Positions 23,173 to 31,944 of a DNA stretch of 32,684 nt are shown here, piece after piece. A program made the translations under genes and the position numbers. Location of the stretch: the NCBI GenBank assembly GCA_959020865.1, contig CAUEUD010000012.1:1-32684 (forward strand), in the 5' to 3' direction. Source of the DNA: Eubacterium limosum. Lineage in GTDB: Bacteria; Bacillota; Clostridia; Eubacteriales; Eubacteriaceae. Below the pieces are notes generated by a model, which saw only the letters and a program-made list of their open reading frames with translations, was not told the origin of the DNA and did no database searches. The stretch's first letter is position 1; every line of letters begins with the position of its first letter.

Positions 23173-24348
23173 TCAGAGTGCAGCGGCCAGGGCAATACAA
23201 AGCAGCCCTGCTGCAATGACTGCCACGGGGACCGCGCTTTTTCGTTTGCGGTCAAAATATTTCAGCAGAGCCGACAGACCAAAGGTAATGCCAAAGAACA
23301 GGACAATTGCCAGCGGCGGGCTGAGCTGGGGAATATACTGGCTCATGGCGGTCATGACCGTCCAGTGGAGGAGATAAAGGTATAGCGAAATGCCTCCAAG
23401 GTACGAAAACAGCCGGGTACAGTGGGTGTTTAGAAAATGGCTCCAGGGAGTTTTATCCCAAAAGCCCAGAACAATGATGCCTCCAAGAATCAGGATATAA
23501 AAGAGAATATCCTCATCACTGGTGAAAAGGGCAGGGGCCAGCAGCACGGGGATGGACAGCCAGAGGAGAATATCGATCACCGACAGGACGCGGAGCCCGG
23601 AGGCTTTCAGACTCTTTTCCCGCAGGCGGCAGAAGATGGTGTAAGCCAGACTTCCGGCGCAGAGGCCAGCTACGCCGCGGATAATAGCCACGGAAATAAA
23701 GGCCAGATACTCGCTGCCGACATTCAGGGTTCCGTAGGTTTGAAGCAGGACAGCGTAAAGCAGAATGGTCATCCAGGGCGCAAAAAGGCGGTTATAGAAT
23801 TTACGGTAATATAAAGCCAGAGGATAGACCACCACCAGAGCCAGCACAAGGGCAGAGAGGTACCAGTCCTGTCCTAAAAGGTAATCCACATTGAAGGATG
23901 GATCCTTGAGAAAGCCTGTGCAGTGCAGCAGCAGCGCTTCCCATTTAAAATGCATAAGCGCGTCAAAAAAGCCAGCAATGCCGTGAATATGGTTGATAAT
24001 GATATAAAAAATAAACTGAGCGCAGAAAGCAAGAATAAAAATGGAATAAAAAGAACGGACCTTGTGAAGGATGTAGGCTCCGGGCCGCAGAGGATCCTTG
24101 CGCTCATCCAGGTATTTCAGCATCAGGAAGCCGCCCGTCATAAAGAAAAATTCAACGAAGACATAAGCGTAGGGCGTATAAACTCTGTTTTGGCGCAGAC
24201 CCGCATCAAGCATCGTTTTAAACACATAGACACTTGGATTGTAGGCGTCGCTGTTCAGATAGATGGATCCAAAATGAAACATCATAACGCCGATGGCCGC
24301 GAGAAAACGCAGCAGCTCGACTGAAGTCGTGCGATTTTGAGTTTTCAT
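23173..24348 (-). CDS. acyltransferase-3 family membrane protein (OafA/YrhL-like)
   Basis: 391 residues with about ten membrane helices. It transfers acyl groups, usually acetyl, to an extracytoplasmic sugar polymer or small molecule. The family's N-terminal motif SVELLRFLAAIGVMMFHFG (9-27) includes the catalytic-type His25. Later the conserved patch VEFFFMTGGFLMLKYL is visible. The ATG at 24348 is supported by AAAGGATG and a promoter just upstream. The frame is open for 46 codons further upstream, but that stretch crosses the promoter and the start region of the divergent gene, so it is rejected. No sugar-polymer cluster surrounds it, so the acceptor is unknown. Confidence 0.88.
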   Translation of the reverse strand: MKTQNRTTSVELLRFLAAIGVMMFHFGSIYLNSDAYNPSVYVFKTMLDAGLRQNRVYTPYAYVFVEFFFMTGGFLMLKYLDERKDPLRPGAYILHKVRSFYSIFILAFCAQFIFYIIINHIHGIAGFFDALMHFKWEALLLHCTGFLKDPSFNVDYLLGQDWYLSALVLALVVVYPLALYYRKFYNRLFAPWMTILLYAVLLQTYGTLNVGSEYLAFISVAIIRGVAGLCAGSLAYTIFCRLREKSLKASGLRVLSVIDILLWLSIPVLLAPALFTSDEDILFYILILGGIIVLGFWDKTPWSHFLNTHCTRLFSYLGGISLYLYLLHWTVMTAMSQYIPQLSPPLAIVLFFGITFGLSALLKYFDRKRKSAVPVAVIAAGLLCIALAAAL

Positions 24349-24369
24349 AAAATCATCCTTTTTTCTTTT

Positions 24370-24398
24370 ATTATAGCACGATAAAACAGTGAATACAA
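24370..24398 (-). promoter_or_regulatory. sigma-70 promoter of the acyltransferase gene
   Basis: Read leftward: TTGTAT (24393-24398), 17-base spacer, TATAAT (24370-24375), 22 bases before the ATG. Confidence 0.7.
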
Positions 24399-24427
24399 TT
24401 TCACCCTGAAGAAATAGAGGCGAAAGA

Positions 24428-24457
24428 AGGTTGTTTTTAAGCAGAAAAGGGTATAAT
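24428..24457 (+). promoter_or_regulatory. candidate promoter of the GNAT gene
   Basis: A perfect TATAAT at 24452-24457. The -35 is weak: AGGTTG at 18 bases or TTGTTT at 15 bases upstream. It is divergent from the acyltransferase promoter. Confidence 0.5.
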
Positions 24458-24484
24458 ATTGATACAAAAAAGGAGGAGATCATC

Positions 24485-25078
24485 ATGAGCCATTATAAAA
24501 TTACCAAACTCAACACACTGGAGTCCGGCTTCCGGCAGCAGGCTGTCCGCTTGTTTATCGAGGGCTTTTACGATATGATCAAGTCCATTTCAGCCGATAA
24601 GGATGTGCTGTTTCAGCTTTTTGAGCCAGCGCTGCGAAATGATATGACCTATGTCTGTCTTGATGGCGAAAAGGTTGTGGGGCTGCTGGCTTACTCCGAC
24701 AATAAACGCCGTGCCTTTGATATAGAGAGAAGCGGTGCGTCCCGGGTGTTTGGGCCTGTAAAGAGCCGGGTCGTAAAGGCACAGCTTATGTTTATCATTG
24801 GAAAGCCCGCGGTGAAAAGGGACGACGAGGGCTACATCGATTTTCTAACCACCGACCCGGTCTGCAGAGGACAGGGCATTGCCACAAAAATGATCAATTA
24901 TGTGGCCGAAAATGCCGGAATTGCCAGCCTGAGCCTGGACGTGATCGGCGACAATGGAAATGCCATCCGCCTGTACCGCCATCTGGGTTTTAAGACTACG
25001 GAAATACAGGACAACCTGCTCCTGCGCATGGCTGGCATCCGCAAGCTGCTGATTATGAAAAAAGAATTATACGAATAA
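24485..25078 (+). CDS. GNAT-family N-acetyltransferase
   Basis: 197 residues. The acetyl-CoA pyrophosphate loop is visible as VCRGQGIATKMINYV (R/Q-x-x-G-x-A pattern), followed by SLDVIGDNGNAIRLYRHLGF, the classic GNAT motif B with the Asn and Tyr positions. The ATG at 24485 is seven bases from AGGAGGAG; the longer open frame includes the promoter and is rejected. The cytoplasmic substrate (amino acid, peptide, antibiotic or small amine) cannot be told. It is divergent from the acyltransferase gene and ends in its own terminator. Confidence 0.9.
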   Translation: MSHYKITKLNTLESGFRQQAVRLFIEGFYDMIKSISADKDVLFQLFEPALRNDMTYVCLDGEKVVGLLAYSDNKRRAFDIERSGASRVFGPVKSRVVKAQLMFIIGKPAVKRDDEGYIDFLTTDPVCRGQGIATKMINYVAENAGIASLSLDVIGDNGNAIRLYRHLGFKTTEIQDNLLLRMAGIRKLLIMKKELYE

Positions 25079-25084
25079 AAAACC

Positions 25085-25116
25085 CGGAGGATACATTGAT
25101 ATCCTCCGTTTTTTTT
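25085..25116 (+). terminator. intrinsic terminator of the GNAT gene
   Basis: CGGAGGATA (25085-25093) pairs perfectly with TATCCTCCG (25100-25108) around a 6-base loop, followed by eight T. Confidence 0.92.
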
Positions 25117-25232
25117 ATCTTAACACCATATCATCTGTTTTGTCTGTCTTAATATAGCCGCGGCGTTTCTTTTTTTACCCAAAGATGATACAATAAATTA
25201 TCAATATATTTAAACGCGAGAAAGAGGAACCA

Positions 25233-26600
25233 ATGAAAAAAGGCGATATTATCGATATTAGAATAGAAGGCATTGAATTTCCGGGAAAATCCTGGGGAAT
25301 GGTGGAGGAAGAGAGCGGCGCAAAAAAGGTTGTGATTAAAAACGGTATTCCCGGACAGCTCATCAAAACCCGGATTACCAAAAAACGCAGTAAAAAAATC
25401 GAAGGGCAGCCCCTGGAAATTCTGGAGGCCTCCCCTCTGGAAATTCCAGCAGAATGCCCGGCCTTTGGCAAATGCGGCGGCTGTACCTACCAGAGCCTGC
25501 CCTACGAAAAACAGCTTGAACTAAAGGCCGATTACGTTTTAAACCTGCTGGGTAAAGCCGGAATCGACGGCTTTGAGTTTGGCGGGATTATCCCCAGCCC
25601 GGAGGTGTTTGAGTACCGTAATAAAATGGAATATTCCTTTGGCGACGACGTGAAGGACGGCCCCTTGCTCCTGGGCATGCATGAGCGCGGCAGCTTTTAC
25701 AACATTGTCAAAACCGACTGCTGCCGCCTGACCGACGAGGATTTTAACATTATTCAGAGAGCCGTTCTCCGTTACTTTGAAGAAAAGAGCGTGACCTATT
25801 TTCACAAACGCAGCCACGAGGGTTTCCTGCGCCATCTGGTTATCCGGAAAGGCAGGCAGACCGGAGAAATCCTCGTCAATCTGGTCACCACTTCCCAGGC
25901 AGAACTGGACTGCGCGGATTTTACCGAACTGCTTCTGACCCTTGAACTGTCCGGCGAAATTAAGGGGATCCTCCATACCATCAACGATGGAGTGGCCGAT
26001 GTGGTGAAAAAAGATGACCTGCATATCCTGTACGGCGAGGACTGTATCCACGATAAAATCCTCGGCCTGGAATTTGAAATCTCGACCTTCTCTTTTTTCC
26101 AGACCAATACACTGGGCGCAGAAAAGCTGTATTCCGTTGTCCGCGATTACGTCGGAGACCGCCAGGATAAAACCATCTTTGACCTGTACTGCGGCACCGG
26201 CACCATCGCCCAGATCCTGGCCCCGGTGGCGAAAAAAGTCATCGGTATCGAGCTTATCGAGGAAGCCGTCGAAGCCGCCAGAATCAACGCCAAAGCCAAC
26301 GGTCTTCACAACTGCGCGTTTATCGCCGGCGATGTCATGGAGAAAGTAGCCGAGCTGCCCGACAATCCCGATATCATCATCCTCGACCCGCCAAGGGATG
26401 GCATCCACCCCAAAGCGATCTTTAAAATCATTGACTTCAAACCCGATACTTTTATCTACGTGTCCTGCAAAGCCACCTCCCTGGCGCGGGACCTGCCATT
26501 TTTTAAGGAAGCGGGGTATGCGGTGCAGAAAGTCTGCTGTGTGGATATGTTTCCGCACGGGGGGCATGTGGAGACGGTCTGTTATCTCAAACAAAAATAA
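25233..26600 (+). CDS. rlmD: 23S rRNA (uracil-C5)-methyltransferase, RlmD/TrmA family
   Basis: 455 residues, the usual length. The enzyme puts a methyl group on C5 of a uridine in RNA using SAM. An N-terminal TRAM-like domain (about 1-65) binds RNA. An iron-sulfur cluster is expected at C75, C81 and C84 (CPAFGKCGGC) with C163 as fourth ligand. The SAM site is FDLYCGTGT, followed by DPPRDG. The catalytic nucleophile is C412 in YVSCKATSLARDL; most relatives have Asn-Pro or Lys-Pro after this Cys, here Lys-Ala. Whether it modifies U747, U1939 or both of 23S rRNA (RlmC/RlmD/RlmCD) cannot be told from sequence alone. AGAGGAACC precedes the ATG. Confidence 0.93.
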   Translation: MKKGDIIDIRIEGIEFPGKSWGMVEEESGAKKVVIKNGIPGQLIKTRITKKRSKKIEGQPLEILEASPLEIPAECPAFGKCGGCTYQSLPYEKQLELKADYVLNLLGKAGIDGFEFGGIIPSPEVFEYRNKMEYSFGDDVKDGPLLLGMHERGSFYNIVKTDCCRLTDEDFNIIQRAVLRYFEEKSVTYFHKRSHEGFLRHLVIRKGRQTGEILVNLVTTSQAELDCADFTELLLTLELSGEIKGILHTINDGVADVVKKDDLHILYGEDCIHDKILGLEFEISTFSFFQTNTLGAEKLYSVVRDYVGDRQDKTIFDLYCGTGTIAQILAPVAKKVIGIELIEEAVEAARINAKANGLHNCAFIAGDVMEKVAELPDNPDIIILDPPRDGIHPKAIFKIIDFKPDTFIYVSCKATSLARDLPFFKEAGYAVQKVCCVDMFPHGGHVETVCYLKQK

Positions 26601-26699
26601 GTGTTCTTGCGGTGACGATGTTTTTGCTATCAACAGGAGAGAGGCTGGCAATATGTTATGCAGAAGTTTTAGAAATATAGTATTAATGAGGTGAAAGTA

Positions 26700-26948
26700 A
26701 TGAATAGAAATGATTTGCCAAATATATTGTACGATACCTTGGATCAATTAGGAGGAAAGGCTGATATTGTAAGTGTATGTAAATATATTTGGGAACACTA
26801 CCAAACACAGTTAGAACATTCTGGAAATTTATTTTATACATGGCAGTATGACATTAGATGGGCTGCAACGGAGTTACGGAAATTAGGGAAGATGGAGTCA
26901 GCAAAAGTTAGCTCACGTGGCATATGGGAAATTAATAATAGGTCTTAA
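26700..26948 (+). CDS. small winged-helix protein, Mrr-N-like
   Basis: 82 residues. The ATG at 26700 is six bases from GAGGTG. The sequence reads like one winged helix domain: LYDTLDQLGGKADIVSVCKY, then a helix ending in W-x-Y-DIRWAATELRKLGKM, then GIWEI as the wing strand. The pattern resembles the N-terminal wHTH of Mrr-type restriction proteins (WA...L...G.........RG.W.I). It lies at the border of the restriction locus and ends in its own terminator (27023-27063). It is AT-rich like that locus. It could be a transcription regulator or a remnant of a larger restriction protein. I do not recognise a named family. Confidence 0.65.
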   Translation: MNRNDLPNILYDTLDQLGGKADIVSVCKYIWEHYQTQLEHSGNLFYTWQYDIRWAATELRKLGKMESAKVSSRGIWEINNRS

Positions 26949-27022
26949 AATAAGTATATAGAGTTTAGAGCGATATTGCATATATTGGTTTTAACTTTCG
27001 ATATATGATTAAGTCGATGACT

Positions 27023-27063
27023 AAAAATGATAGGTGTTCAACCATTGAGACCTGTCATTTTTT
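27023..27063 (+). terminator. intrinsic terminator after the winged-helix gene
   Basis: AATGATAGGT pairs with ACCTGTCATT (one G-U pair) around a 14-base loop, followed by TTTTTT. It separates the small gene from the restriction operon. Confidence 0.78.
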
Positions 27064-27091
27064 ATTGTAATTTAAAAAAAGCACAAAAAGA

Positions 27092-27120
27092 TTGACGAAT
27101 TGAAAGTGAGATGATAGAAT
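27092..27120 (+). promoter_or_regulatory. sigma-70 promoter of the type I restriction operon
   Basis: TTGACG (27092-27097), 17-base spacer, TAGAAT (27115-27120). The next gene starts 39 bases downstream. Confidence 0.7.
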
Positions 27121-27158
27121 AGAACTAAGATAAAATGTAATTTTTGAAAGGCACTAAA

Positions 27159-27725
27159 ATGATGATGCATAAAATTGTTCGATTCGTAAGCGGCACGCCA
27201 CAATTCAGGATTAATGAGAGTTTTGATGAACGTACACCTATGTACCTGGTTTATAGTCAGGTGAATTTATCAGAGGATTTAACTGGTATTCGTTCGGACG
27301 GTAATGATAATAAAATGATACGTACATGGGATGAAGTCAATACGCTTATGGCTTCAGACGTGCTGTTCAGTTTAATATCGGGTGAAGCTTCAATAGTTAG
27401 AGAAGAACATGAAGGATACCTGTACACACAAAATTATGTCAAGCTAGTTCCTGGTGAAGATATCGATCCCCAATATTTGGTTTATTTATTGAACGAAAAT
27501 AAAGCGATCAGAAAACAATTTGCGCGAGGGATGCAGGGATCTCAGGTTTTAAAATACACTGTAAAACAAGTAAAAGAACTTGAGATACTAGCTTTCCCAT
27601 CACTCGACAGACAAAAAATTATTGGGGATATTTACTTTAAACAATTACGTCTGGCGGCGATCAAAGAGCGTGCAATTAGATTTGAAAAAGCCATTACATT
27701 GCAAAAATTGGAGGAGGCAACCTAA
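27159..27725 (+). CDS. single-domain type I specificity (HsdS-like) protein
   Basis: 188 residues, about half of a normal HsdS. It resembles one target recognition domain plus one helix: VRFVSGTPQFRI at the start, YSQVNLSEDLTG, then DVLFSLISGEASIV, YTQNYVKLVP, and the typical end ILAFPSLDRQKIIGDIYFKQLRLAAIKERA leading to the spacer helix. The ATG at 27159 has AAAGG seven bases upstream; the first three codons are all ATG. Its stop abuts the hsdR ATG directly. Half-size S proteins can dimerise to act as a full S subunit, or bring another partner to DNA. A complete two-TRD hsdS also exists at 31941, so its role here is unclear. Confidence 0.78.
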   Translation: MMMHKIVRFVSGTPQFRINESFDERTPMYLVYSQVNLSEDLTGIRSDGNDNKMIRTWDEVNTLMASDVLFSLISGEASIVREEHEGYLYTQNYVKLVPGEDIDPQYLVYLLNENKAIRKQFARGMQGSQVLKYTVKQVKELEILAFPSLDRQKIIGDIYFKQLRLAAIKERAIRFEKAITLQKLEEAT

Positions 27726-30700
27726 ATGAATGAAAATCAGTTTGAAACAAAGCTAATTCAGCATCTAACAGGCGGTGTAGGAACACAATCGGAGGATAAT
27801 ACACTTGTTCGTGAAACGGTTGAGAGCTATGGTGTGAAAATCAAGCAATGGAAATATGAACCGACAATTAAAACCACAGAGGCACTCTGGAACAATTTCA
27901 AGGATATTTTGGAACAACACAACCATAACACCTTGGATCATCCTCTCAGCAGCGTTGAATTTAATCAGGTTAAGAAAATTATATCGGATATTAAGACACC
28001 CTATGAGGCAGGACAGTTTTTATATGGACTCAACGGCGTATCACAAATCGAAGTTGATTTAGATGACGGCCGCCATGTGTTTTTGACAGTGTTTGACCAA
28101 AAACAGATTGGAGCGGGGGATACGGTTTATCAAGTCGTTAATCAAATCTATCGTCCCGCAGTGATTGCAGGAAAAAAGCCCCGTCGTTTCGATACCACAC
28201 TGCTCATCAATGGGTTGCCTATCATTCAAATAGAAGAAAAAAGCGATACCCATGACATCAACGAAGCATTAAATCAAATGCACCAGTACATTGATGAGAA
28301 TCAATACCGCGATATTTTCTCGACGTTACAAATTTTGGTCGCTATGACGCCCAATAATGTGAAATACATGGCAAATACAACGTCCGAGAAATTTAACAAG
28401 GATTTCGCCTTTCACTGGCAGCGTAAAGAAGACAATGGAATTGTACATCATTGGAAAGAGTTTGCGGATGGGGTGCTGAGTATTCCAATGGCGCATCAAA
28501 TGGCGACAAATTACATGATTCTGGACGGCACAAAAAATAAGCAAATGCTTAAGGTGATGCGCCCTTATCAGGTGTTTGCCACACAAAAAGTGATTGAAAG
28601 TCTGAAAAAGGTTGATTTTGAACTCGGAACAAATAAGGTAGGATATATCTGGCATACGACCGGTTCTGGTAAGACCATTACCAGTTTTAAAACTGCATGG
28701 CTGGCGAGCCGTATGCCTAAAATTGATAAAGTTGTTTTTTTAGTGGACAGAATCGCCCTGACGACACAGACAAATGAGAACTACAGAGCCTATGATCCAG
28801 ACAGTGATGTCGGCGATGACGATAAAATAGGAAGTATTGAAGATACAAAGAATACCAATGATCTGAGCCGTAAGCTAAAAAGAAAGGATAACAATATCAT
28901 TGTCACCTCTGTGCAGAAACTGGAAAATTTAGTTAAAAGAAAAAATTTTAAAGCGCCGGACAAAAATATTGTATTCATTGTGGATGAAGCCCACCGCTCC
29001 ACCGGGGGCGAGAGCTTTGCAAAAATTCAAAAGGCTTTTAGAAAATCTGCATGGGTGGGTTATACGGGAACGCCGAAGTTTGATGAGATAAAGATGGGAT
29101 TACACACAGAGGATATTTTTGGCCCCTTACTTCACGCTTACACAATTCGTGAGGCCATTGCAGATCGAAATGTTTTGGGATTTAAAGTCGATTTTGAAAC
29201 AACGATTGACGAAGAAAAAATGAAGACAGACTACTTACCAAGATTCTATAAAAATCGACACCCAAAGTGGTCTGATGAGCAGATACAGGAAAAAATTGCA
29301 AATCTTACCGGAGAGGATATGGATGATGCGGTTGAGCCAAGTTTTTATGATGAAAACCCCGAGCATATTCGGTTGGTCGTTGAAGACATTTTTAAGAACT
29401 GGCGCAATCGCTCGAACGAAGGAAAATACAATGCTCTTTTTACAACCCATGTCGGGGGAGGAAAAGCGAGCACGCCGATGGCAATGATGTACTACGATGA
29501 ATTCCAGCGTGTGAATGCCAAAAACAGACAGAATGGCGGCCAAACCTTAAAAGTTGCAGTGACCTTCAGTCAAAACAATTCCAATAATGACAGCATGCTT
29601 TCAACCAATCAAGGACTGTTTGCGGCCATTCAAGCTTACAATAAAGCGTTTGGTACGAGCTTTGGAATGGATAATGTGGAAGGTTACACGCAGGATATTA
29701 TCAGCCGTTTAAACAAGACGGCAGAGGATAAAAATTTCCTCGATCTCGTCATCGTTGTCGATCAGCTGTTGACGGGCTTTGACGCGCCGGAGCTCAACAC
29801 ACTCTATGTCGACAGAACTCTCAAAGGGGCATCGCTTATCCAGGCGTACTCCAGAACTAATCGTATTGCGGATATGCAGGAAAAACCCTGGGGACGTGTT
29901 GTAAATTATCGGTGGCCCGCGCAGAATGAAAAACTGATGAATGCGGCTCTGGCGGTCTATGCCAATAAAGAATCGGCGAATTTATCTGAGGATGAACAGC
30001 GTAAAGCCAACGAAAAAGACGGCGTTATCGCAAAGCCTTTTGAAGATGTTTTTGCCGAAGTGAAAAAGGTGGTGAACCAGTTAAGCGGTTTGACAAACGC
30101 GTTTCAGCAGCTGCCGCCATCTGAAAAAAGTAAAGAAGAAATGATGGAATTGCTTAAAGAATACAACATTGGTTTGGCCAAACTAAAACAGTATGATCCC
30201 GGGGAAGTGGATGGAATTAAAGTGGGCTTTAATTATGATGATCCGGATGAGTTAGTCGAGGCCCTTGGGATGACGGGCGAGCAGGAAGTAATGCTGACAA
30301 CCGTATTAACCAATGAACTGAAACAGCATATCGCAAAAGAAAAAAAAGTTCCGCTGTACCAAATAGAGCTTAAAATGACACATGTAAAAGACGTAAAAAT
30401 AGATTATGATTATCTGACAAAACTGGTTGAAGATCTGTTAAATCAGGTGCATGAGCAGCAGACAGAAGAAGCCAGAGAGACCAGAGAAAAAATCAATCAG
30501 TTTGCTAATGGCTTGGAGGATCGAAATTATGCTGCACAGATCATGAACGCTGCAACGGCCATTATAAAGGGATATTATCCTCCAGAAGGCTCTGGCTACA
30601 GATATCCGGCAAGATTAAACAGCAGTGAGGAAACGATACAGGCAGCCAGCTGTATCAGTCTGGATCGAACACTCCTGGATTTCAGAATCAAATGGGGGAT

Positions 30701-30929
30701 TGTGGATATTATCACAAGCGCCGGGATGCGGGCGTTGTTCAGCCATCATCGATACGGCGTGCAGGATTTAGATGATACAGGCCAGATCCGTGATATCATT
30801 GCAAAGGCCAGTGTTGATTACAAAAATTTAGCGCATGATGAGGAAGTTCAGGCGTTGTCAAAGATTAAATATCGCAATGGTCTGCGTGAAGCAATCCATC
30901 AATTAGCGGATAATCTGGTGGAAAATTGA
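27726..30929 (+). CDS. hsdR: type I restriction endonuclease subunit R
   Basis: 1067 residues, normal for the EcoR124-like HsdR group. The N-terminal nuclease has D156 (RFDTTLL) and E170-E-K172 (QIEEKS), the PD-(D/E)XK centre. The translocase has Walker A TTGSGKT (311-317) and DEAH at 420-423 (VDEAHRSTGG), then GYTGTPKFDE, and the later helicase motif YSRTNRI. The C-terminal helical part is expected to contact the methyltransferase core. GGAGG lies shortly before the ATG, which follows the half-S stop with no gap. It cuts foreign DNA only as part of an R-M-S complex; no hsdM is visible in the window. Confidence 0.96.
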   Translation: MNENQFETKLIQHLTGGVGTQSEDNTLVRETVESYGVKIKQWKYEPTIKTTEALWNNFKDILEQHNHNTLDHPLSSVEFNQVKKIISDIKTPYEAGQFLYGLNGVSQIEVDLDDGRHVFLTVFDQKQIGAGDTVYQVVNQIYRPAVIAGKKPRRFDTTLLINGLPIIQIEEKSDTHDINEALNQMHQYIDENQYRDIFSTLQILVAMTPNNVKYMANTTSEKFNKDFAFHWQRKEDNGIVHHWKEFADGVLSIPMAHQMATNYMILDGTKNKQMLKVMRPYQVFATQKVIESLKKVDFELGTNKVGYIWHTTGSGKTITSFKTAWLASRMPKIDKVVFLVDRIALTTQTNENYRAYDPDSDVGDDDKIGSIEDTKNTNDLSRKLKRKDNNIIVTSVQKLENLVKRKNFKAPDKNIVFIVDEAHRSTGGESFAKIQKAFRKSAWVGYTGTPKFDEIKMGLHTEDIFGPLLHAYTIREAIADRNVLGFKVDFETTIDEEKMKTDYLPRFYKNRHPKWSDEQIQEKIANLTGEDMDDAVEPSFYDENPEHIRLVVEDIFKNWRNRSNEGKYNALFTTHVGGGKASTPMAMMYYDEFQRVNAKNRQNGGQTLKVAVTFSQNNSNNDSMLSTNQGLFAAIQAYNKAFGTSFGMDNVEGYTQDIISRLNKTAEDKNFLDLVIVVDQLLTGFDAPELNTLYVDRTLKGASLIQAYSRTNRIADMQEKPWGRVVNYRWPAQNEKLMNAALAVYANKESANLSEDEQRKANEKDGVIAKPFEDVFAEVKKVVNQLSGLTNAFQQLPPSEKSKEEMMELLKEYNIGLAKLKQYDPGEVDGIKVGFNYDDPDELVEALGMTGEQEVMLTTVLTNELKQHIAKEKKVPLYQIELKMTHVKDVKIDYDYLTKLVEDLLNQVHEQQTEEARETREKINQFANGLEDRNYAAQIMNAATAIIKGYYPPEGSGYRYPARLNSSEETIQAASCISLDRTLLDFRIKWGIVDIITSAGMRALFSHHRYGVQDLDDTGQIRDIIAKASVDYKNLAHDEEVQALSKIKYRNGLREAIHQLADNLVEN

Positions 30930-30942
30930 GGTGGAAGAAAAT

Positions 30943-31944
30943 ATGAATGAAATACAGTTTTTAATGTATGACGCAGGCGAAAAAATAGAAGTTGTCGTTA
31001 AAGATGAAACAATCTGGGCAACACAGAAGGCCATCGCAGGACTGTTTGATGTCGGTGTTCCTGCGATCAGCAAGCATTTAAAAAATATTTTTGAATCTGA
31101 GGAGCTTGATGAGAAAGTGGTTGTTTCCATTTTGGAAAACACCACTCGGCATGGGGCTCTTGAGGGGAAAACGCAGACGAAAGATGTCAAATTTTATAAT
31201 TTGGATGCGATCATCTCAGTCGGTTACCGTGTGAATTCCAAAAAAGCGACAAAGTTTCGTATCTGGGCGACCGATATATTAAAAGAGTATATCCAAAAAG
31301 GGTTTAAGATTAACGTAGAGCGTATGAAACAGGGCGAGGCTGTGCTTGGCAAAGATTATTTTCGTGAGTTACTCGAAACGGTCCGCTCTATTCGGGCAAG
31401 TGAGCGAAGAATCTGGCAGCAGATTACCGATGTATTTGCCGAAGTATCCTATGACTATGATAAGAATTCCGAGATCACAAAGCAATTTTACGCAACGGTT
31501 CAAAACAAATTTCATTACGCGATAACAGGAAAAACAGCGGCAGAGATTGTCTACGACAGTGCAGATCGAAATAAAGAGCACATGGGACTGACATCGTGGA
31601 AAAATTCACCGGATGGCCGGATACTTAAGTCTGATGTGGCGGTTGCGAAAAACTATTTGTCCGAGAAGGAAATTCGCCGCCTTGAGAGAAACATTTCCGC
31701 TTACTTTGATTATGTTGAGCGCTTGCTCGAAGATGAGACCTTGCTGGAGATGAAGGATTTTGCGGCAAGCATCGATGAATTCCTGAAATTTAATCGGTAT
31801 GAAATCCTGGAAGGGCATGGACATGTTTCCCACATTGCCGCCAAGGAAAAGGCTGTTGAAGAATATAAAGAATTTAATAAGCATCAAAAAATCATTTCAG
31901 ATTTTGACAGAGAAATCAGGCAGATTCAGGGAGAAAAGAAGTGA
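30943..31944 (+). CDS. RhuM-family protein in the restriction operon
   Basis: 333 residues. The N-terminal half matches the virulence RhuM family: ETIWATQKAIAGLFDVGVPAISKHLKNI, a helix-turn-helix-like segment, then YNLDAIISVGYRVNS and RIWATDILKEYI. The C-terminal half has FHYAITGKTAAEIVYDSADR and NYLSEKEIRRLERNISAYFDYVE. The ATG at 30943 is chosen because GAGGTGG lies eight bases upstream; a GTG at 30931 would put that site inside the gene. It begins 13 bases after hsdR and its stop overlaps the GTG start of hsdS by four bases. RhuM genes are common inside type I restriction loci, but the biochemical role is not established. Confidence 0.88.
   Translation: MNEIQFLMYDAGEKIEVVVKDETIWATQKAIAGLFDVGVPAISKHLKNIFESEELDEKVVVSILENTTRHGALEGKTQTKDVKFYNLDAIISVGYRVNSKKATKFRIWATDILKEYIQKGFKINVERMKQGEAVLGKDYFRELLETVRSIRASERRIWQQITDVFAEVSYDYDKNSEITKQFYATVQNKFHYAITGKTAAEIVYDSADRNKEHMGLTSWKNSPDGRILKSDVAVAKNYLSEKEIRRLERNISAYFDYVERLLEDETLLEMKDFAASIDEFLKFNRYEILEGHGHVSHIAAKEKAVEEYKEFNKHQKIISDFDREIRQIQGEKK

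Noticed and set aside
24349..24486. 46-residue N-terminal extension of the acyltransferase
   Set aside because: It crosses that gene's own promoter and the start region of the divergent GNAT gene; the ATG at 24348 gives the normal family N-terminus.
25539..26747. 402-codon minus-strand open frame opposite rlmD
   Set aside because: It mirrors a gene with all catalytic motifs, has no recognisable domain, and is a shadow.
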